40,815 nucleotides of DNA from Bdellovibrionales bacterium (GTDB taxonomy: Bacteria > Bdellovibrionota > Bacteriovoracia > Bacteriovoracales > Bacteriovoracaceae): the NCBI GenBank assembly GCA_023250815.1, contig JAHEZZ010000003.1:1-40815 (forward strand). Direction: 5' to 3'. Made by a program: the position numbers and the translations under genes. Below, piece by piece: positions 36,503-40,815 of the stretch. Every line of letters starts with the position of its first letter. Positions within the stretch are counted from its first letter, which is position 1. Under the pieces are notes generated by a model. It saw only the letters and a program-made list of their open reading frames with translations, was not told the DNA's origin and made no database searches.

Positions 36503-37337
36503 TTACTGTTTGTCCCGCCATTTGGTCATATGTTTTAATTACTTTTTGAATACTTTCAAAATTGCGATTTGCTTTAATTAAGTTAGTCATCTCAACGATT
36601 GAATTGACATTAGATTCTTCTATGAATCCTTGATTTACCGAAGATTTGGGAGTTGTTTTTAAAATATTTCCTTCATCTTTATTGATAAATAAAACGGAAC
36701 CTTCTTTTGTAAGGGCATTTACATCTTTAAATTCAACTAATGAAAGCTCTGCAATATTTTTGTTATCTATATAAACTCTGCCATCATTTGCAACGGTAAA
36801 GGCACTTCCCCCAACTGAAATAACTCTACTTTGCGGAGGTGGCACAGGTGCCTCTGGGAGATTTGTATTGGAATTATTCTCTATTTCTTTTTTTTCTTTT
36901 GGAAGAAGTTTTGACAAAACAGGGAAGCCATTTGATGTTACCAGATTACCGCCTCGATCAATTCCCAATGTTCCATTTCTTGTATAGCGAATTCCATTTG
37001 GTGTAAGTATTTCAAAAAAACCTTGACCCTGAATTGCCAAATCAAAGTTATTTCCAGTTGGTGCTAATCTTCCCTGTGAGAAGTCACTATAAGTAGCATC
37101 AGCTTGAACGAATGAGTGCTCAGCCCCATAAGATCTATAAAAATCTTCTGGCCTCCACTCCTTATTTGGGAGGTCGATATCTGTATGGCCTTTATCGAGA
37201 GCAGTGAGGTGTTCTTTGAAGGTTAAATTATCTTTTTTGAATCCTGCAGTATTGATATTTGCGATATTATTTGAAACAACGTCAATCTGTCTTTGATTTG
37301 CAATTGCTCCAGATAAGGGGACCCATAATTCTCGCAT
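36483..37337 (-). CDS. flgF: Flagellar basal-body rod protein FlgF
   Basis: MRELWVPLSGAIANQRQIDVVSNNIANINTAGFKKDN; SD GGAGG just upstream of ATG at 37337 (ORF track start 37349). Confidence 0.88.
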   Translation of the reverse strand: MRELWVPLSGAIANQRQIDVVSNNIANINTAGFKKDNLTFKEHLTALDKGHTDIDLPNKEWRPEDFYRSYGAEHSFVQADATYSDFSQGRLAPTGNNFDLAIQGQGFFEILTPNGIRYTRNGTLGIDRGGNLVTSNGFPVLSKLLPKEKKEIENNSNTNLPEAPVPPPQSRVISVGGSAFTVANDGRVYIDNKNIAELSLVEFKDVNALTKEGSVLFINKDEGNILKTTPKSSVNQGFIEESNVNSIVEMTNLIKANRNFESIQKVIKTYDQMAGQTVNEITKF

Positions 37338-37358
37338 ACTAACCTCCATTAAAATGTT

Positions 37359-37376
37359 AATATTGGCGCCAATATT
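37359..37376. promoter_or_regulatory. 18-bp perfect palindrome upstream of flgF (candidate operator or 5'UTR hairpin)
   Basis: AATATTGGCGCCAATATT, about 21 bp upstream of the flgF ATG. Confidence 0.5.
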
Positions 37377-37491
37377 TAAACACGGGGCAAAAAGGGCCCC
37401 TGAATTAATTAGTTAAAATTTCGAATGGCAAACTGATTGGTCAGGCAATATAATGTCAAAAATATGACGATAAATTTTTAGGGGGCAAATT

Positions 37492-37713
37492 ATGCCAAAG
37501 AAAAATACTGAATCAGAAAAGAGTTTAGAAGAATCTTTGAAGCTATTAGAAGAAGTAGTGGAGGGGCTTGAGTCTGGAAAATTAAGTTTGGATCAAGGGA
37601 TTAATGAATTTGAAAAAGGTGTAGCATTATATAAAGAATGCAAAGAAAAACTTAAAAGCGCAGAAAAAAAAATATCGGTGCTAAATGAAGCTCTTAAAGA
37701 AGAAAGATATTAG
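37492..37713 (+). CDS. xseB: Exodeoxyribonuclease VII small subunit
   Basis: SLEESLKLLEEVVEGLESGKLSLDQGINEFEKGVALYKECKEKLKSAEKKI. Confidence 0.95.
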   Translation: MPKKNTESEKSLEESLKLLEEVVEGLESGKLSLDQGINEFEKGVALYKECKEKLKSAEKKISVLNEALKEERY

Positions 37714-38650
37714 TACATGTCTATTATCCATAATTTTGTTGGCATCATGTACTAATTTAAAACAAGCAGACAACAAGCAAAAAAACTTATTGACCTTTGA
37801 TACTGTTGAGCTGGGTAACAAGGATGAGACGTCGCTTAAAATTGAAGAAATTGATATCACCAAAAGTGGCGAAAAACTTGCTCAAGAAAATACTGAAACC
37901 AGCAATATTGCTGTAGTTTTTGGGCCAGGGCTGTATCGATCATTTCGCTCCATTAATTTTCTAAAATCTTTGCATGAAAATAAATCTTTGCAAGTGGGAA
38001 TGTTTTGTGGCGTTGAATTCGGGGCCATTGTTGCTTATATGGCCTCTGAAGGGTGGCGACCTGAAAAGATGGAATGGTTTCTATTTGGTCTCTCTAAAAT
38101 ATTAAAAAATACGACACCATATAAATCTGATTGGAAAAAAATATTACGGGATTATCTTTCTAAAAATTTACTGAATAATAGTAAGGGTTTAAATTTTTGT
38201 TTTACTTATAACGATACAGAAAAAAATAAAGAAGAAATTAACTTTGGGAAAGATCAATCGCAGATTTTTTTTAGTGCAGTTGGAATAAATGATGATAAAA
38301 AAATAGGAACCCCTAAAAGAATAGATGAGGGACTGATTGATGGGCTTTCTGAAAAACATTTTATGAATATTATTTTTGTTGATACCATTGGCCCCAAAAT
38401 TGATTTTAATATTAATATTGATCGATCATTTTATTCTGGTTTTTATGGCAGGTATAAATCAGATAGCCTCAGGCTAAAAAAATCGATAAAATTGTATGTG
38501 GATATTTCAGAAGGTGATGGCCCATTAGATGAATTTCCTGATTTACTAGGAGATTTAAATAAAGATTTAATTATTAAGAGCAAGAAATATTTATCGAGTT
38601 TTTTGTTAATGGATTTAAGTTCAGGTGATGATAATGAATCAAATTTTTAA
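37685..38650 (+). CDS. Patatin-like lipoprotein lacking the catalytic Ser
   Basis: Lipobox LLASC; VVFGPGLYRSFRSINFLKSLHE...MFCGVEFGAIVAYMASEGW...RIDEGLIDGL aligns by eye with patatin GGGxxRG, GxSxG, DGG blocks. Confidence 0.55.
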   Translation: MKLLKKKDISTCLLSIILLASCTNLKQADNKQKNLLTFDTVELGNKDETSLKIEEIDITKSGEKLAQENTETSNIAVVFGPGLYRSFRSINFLKSLHENKSLQVGMFCGVEFGAIVAYMASEGWRPEKMEWFLFGLSKILKNTTPYKSDWKKILRDYLSKNLLNNSKGLNFCFTYNDTEKNKEEINFGKDQSQIFFSAVGINDDKKIGTPKRIDEGLIDGLSEKHFMNIIFVDTIGPKIDFNINIDRSFYSGFYGRYKSDSLRLKKSIKLYVDISEGDGPLDEFPDLLGDLNKDLIIKSKKYLSSFLLMDLSSGDDNESNF

Positions 38651-40815
38651 GAGCAAATTTTTTAAATTGATTGCTGTAGGAGGCGCTCTTCTTGTGATCC
38701 CTATTGTTGCAATTAGTATTATTCTTTTTTCTTTTTCTTACGATTTACCTAAAATTTCTTCTCTTGCCGATTATAATCCTGCGATTGCATCACAGATTTT
38801 ATCCAAAGATGGAACAGTTTTGCTAGAAATTGGCCCTGAAAAAAGAGAAATTATTCAACTTGCGGATGTGCCGACTAGGGTAATCGATGCATTTATATCT
38901 GCAGAAGACTCAGGCTTTTATATTCATCAGGGAGTTGATTATCTTGGAATTGTTCGGGCCATGTTAATGAATATCAAGGCAGGAAGAGTTGTTCAGGGAG
39001 GAAGTACAATTACTCAGCAAGTTGCAAAGTCACTTCTTTTAAATAGTGAAAGATCAGTTTCCAGAAAAATTAAAGATTTTTTACTTGCACATCAAATTGA
39101 AAAAGAATTAACCAAAGAAGAAATTCTTTATCTTTATTTGAATCAAGTCTATCTTGGAGCTGGCCTATATGGAATTAAAGCGGCATTTGACGGCTACTTT
39201 GGAAAATCACTAAAAGAAGCCACGATTGCTGAAAGTGCTATGATTGCAGGGCTATTGGTTGCTCCGGGACGTTATTCGCCATATATAAATGCACTGGCCT
39301 CAAAAGGGCGTCAAGAATATGTTCTAAAAAGAATGTTTGAGAATCATAAGATTACAGAAGTTGAATATCGAGAGGCCCTTAATCAAGATTTAAAATTTAA
39401 TTTAAAATTAAAAAATAATTTAAAAGCGCCTTATTTTGTTGATTGGGTTAGACAAAAAATGGTGGAAAAATTTGGAGAAGAAAAATTATTTCAAAAAGGT
39501 TTAAGAATTAGAACTACTTTAGATTATCATGCACAGGAATTGGCGGAAAAAATAATTTTAAAAGGGCTAAAGGAAATTGATAAAAGACAGGGATACGCTG
39601 GACCTAAAAGCAAGGTGGAGAACTTCTCTCCTTCTTGGCTTAAAAATCATGATAAGGTTGCTCGTGAAAATTTTATAAAAGAGCGATCTACTTTTTTTAA
39701 ATTAAATAAAAAAAGAGAAAGAATCTATGAGCATGTAGAGTATCTTAAAGGCTTTGAGGCCACTATCTTAGAGGTCGAAAAATCTGTTTACAATAACGTA
39801 TATTGGCCTGGCTTAACTTTTGTCGATGATATTCAAGATCTTCTTATTGATGGTGAAAATGTTGAAGTGGTTGTTACTGCAATTAATGAGCAAGAGAAAA
39901 TTGCATTTGTTTCTTTTTTGGGTATTCCTGGGATTATTACATTCGAGAGTATGAAATGGGCGAGGAAAAGAGACATTAGTGAGAAGACAGAATATTTTCC
40001 TCCATTGAACAAAATTTCCGATGCTTTTAACATTGGCTCAATTATTAAGGTGAGTTTGAAAAAGAAGCTATCGTCGCCCGACGATAAAGCTTTTGGTCTT
40101 TCGGCAAAGAGTAAATTCGTACAGTCTAATAAAAAATTAAAATACTTGCTGTTTGAACTCGACCAGGACCCAGAAGTTCAAGGGGCATTGCTTTCTATAA
40201 ATCCCAAAAATGGGGAGATTATTTCTTTTATTGGTGGAACTAATTTTTTATTATCCCAGTTTAACAGGGTACTACAGTCAAAAAGGCAACCAGGTTCATC
40301 ATTTAAACCATTGCTTTACGCTGCCGCACTCGAAAATGGTTATACGCCGACATCAATTATTATGGATTCTCCAGAGGCGCTTTCTGGAGTGTCAGATGAT
40401 TTGAGTTGGAAGCCAAAAAATTATGACAACGAATTTTTAGGGCCAGTAACTTTTCGTGAGGCCCTAGAGCAAAGTAGAAATATTCCCACAATTAAAATTG
40501 CCTATGATTTGGGCATTAATACAATCCACAGTTTTGCGAAGAGAATTGGTTTTATTGCCAATATGGATAAAGATTTAAGTCTTTCTTTGGGTTCTTTTGG
40601 TGTTACTTTAATGGATTTAGTTAAAACTTATTCAATTTTTCCCAATGGGGGAAAAGCAGTCAAATTAAAATTTATCACTCAAATTAGCGATTCAAAGGGA
40701 CGCCCCATTCAAGATGATATTAATGACCTCAATGCTCAATTTCTAAAAGAGTATTATCCCGCAAGCGTTGCTGCGCCTTCAGAAAAGATCGAACCTGAAA
40801 AAAATATTTACAAAC
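38634..40815 (+). CDS. Penicillin-binding protein 1A-type bifunctional transglycosylase/transpeptidase (3' truncated by window edge)
   Basis: Manual translation from ATG 38634: MNQIFKSKFFKLIAVGGALL..., GT51 motifs AEDSGFYIHQGVD, GGSTITQQVAKSLLL, KEEILYLYLNQVYLG; transpeptidase SxxK in RQPGSSFKPLLYAAALE. Open to the window end; missing from the ORF track. Confidence 0.93.
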   Translation, partial: MNQIFKSKFFKLIAVGGALLVIPIVAISIILFSFSYDLPKISSLADYNPAIASQILSKDGTVLLEIGPEKREIIQLADVPTRVIDAFISAEDSGFYIHQGVDYLGIVRAMLMNIKAGRVVQGGSTITQQVAKSLLLNSERSVSRKIKDFLLAHQIEKELTKEEILYLYLNQVYLGAGLYGIKAAFDGYFGKSLKEATIAESAMIAGLLVAPGRYSPYINALASKGRQEYVLKRMFENHKITEVEYREALNQDLKFNLKLKNNLKAPYFVDWVRQKMVEKFGEEKLFQKGLRIRTTLDYHAQELAEKIILKGLKEIDKRQGYAGPKSKVENFSPSWLKNHDKVARENFIKERSTFFKLNKKRERIYEHVEYLKGFEATILEVEKSVYNNVYWPGLTFVDDIQDLLIDGENVEVVVTAINEQEKIAFVSFLGIPGIITFESMKWARKRDISEKTEYFPPLNKISDAFNIGSIIKVSLKKKLSSPDDKAFGLSAKSKFVQSNKKLKYLLFELDQDPEVQGALLSINPKNGEIISFIGGTNFLLSQFNRVLQSKRQPGSSFKPLLYAAALENGYTPTSIIMDSPEALSGVSDDLSWKPKNYDNEFLGPVTFREALEQSRNIPTIKIAYDLGINTIHSFAKRIGFIANMDKDLSLSLGSFGVTLMDLVKTYSIFPNGGKAVKLKFITQISDSKGRPIQDDINDLNAQFLKEYYPASVAAPSEKIEPEKNIYK

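Noticed and set aside
1-40815. CRISPR arrays, transposases, integrases, phage genes
   Set aside because: None recognised; the tRNA-Asn at 20289-20363 shows no adjacent integrase or duplicated tRNA end.

Overview
AT-rich bacterial chromosomal window, densely coded. The gene content fits a flagellated Gram-negative bacterium, possibly Bdellovibrionota/Bacteriovorax-like; this is an inference from gene content and was not tested. Left part: a deoxynucleoside kinase, a LysM lipoprotein, an AmgK/MurU-like cell-wall recycling pair, small ferredoxins, and a compact block of CHASE2 sensor kinase, NtrC-type regulator, lspA and an lgt-like gene. Middle: a fused B12-dependent acyl-CoA mutase (IcmF), a cobalamin adenosyltransferase, an A-type Fe-S carrier, a YgfZ-TPR fusion, a HExxH protein resembling alpha-KG-HExxH peptide beta-hydroxylases, tRNA-Asn, astD/astA, and a TPR-SH3/cNMP/PerM/BamD-like block. 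Right part: a reverse-strand flagellar operon (flgF-G-A-H-I-J-M-N-K-L-csrA-fliW), xseB, a patatin-like lipoprotein and an edge-truncated PBP1A gene that the ORF track omits. The most unusual signals are: several family members that have lost catalytic or ligand residues (two M48/HtpX-like proteins, a patatin-like lipoprotein with Glu at the nucleophile position, an EndoIV-like protein, a PilZ-like domain); the orphan HExxH peptide-hydroxylase candidate directly behind a tRNA; the IscA plus YgfZ-TPR pair; a FlgG with an apparent Sec signal peptide; and an apparent excess of GGCC across the window.
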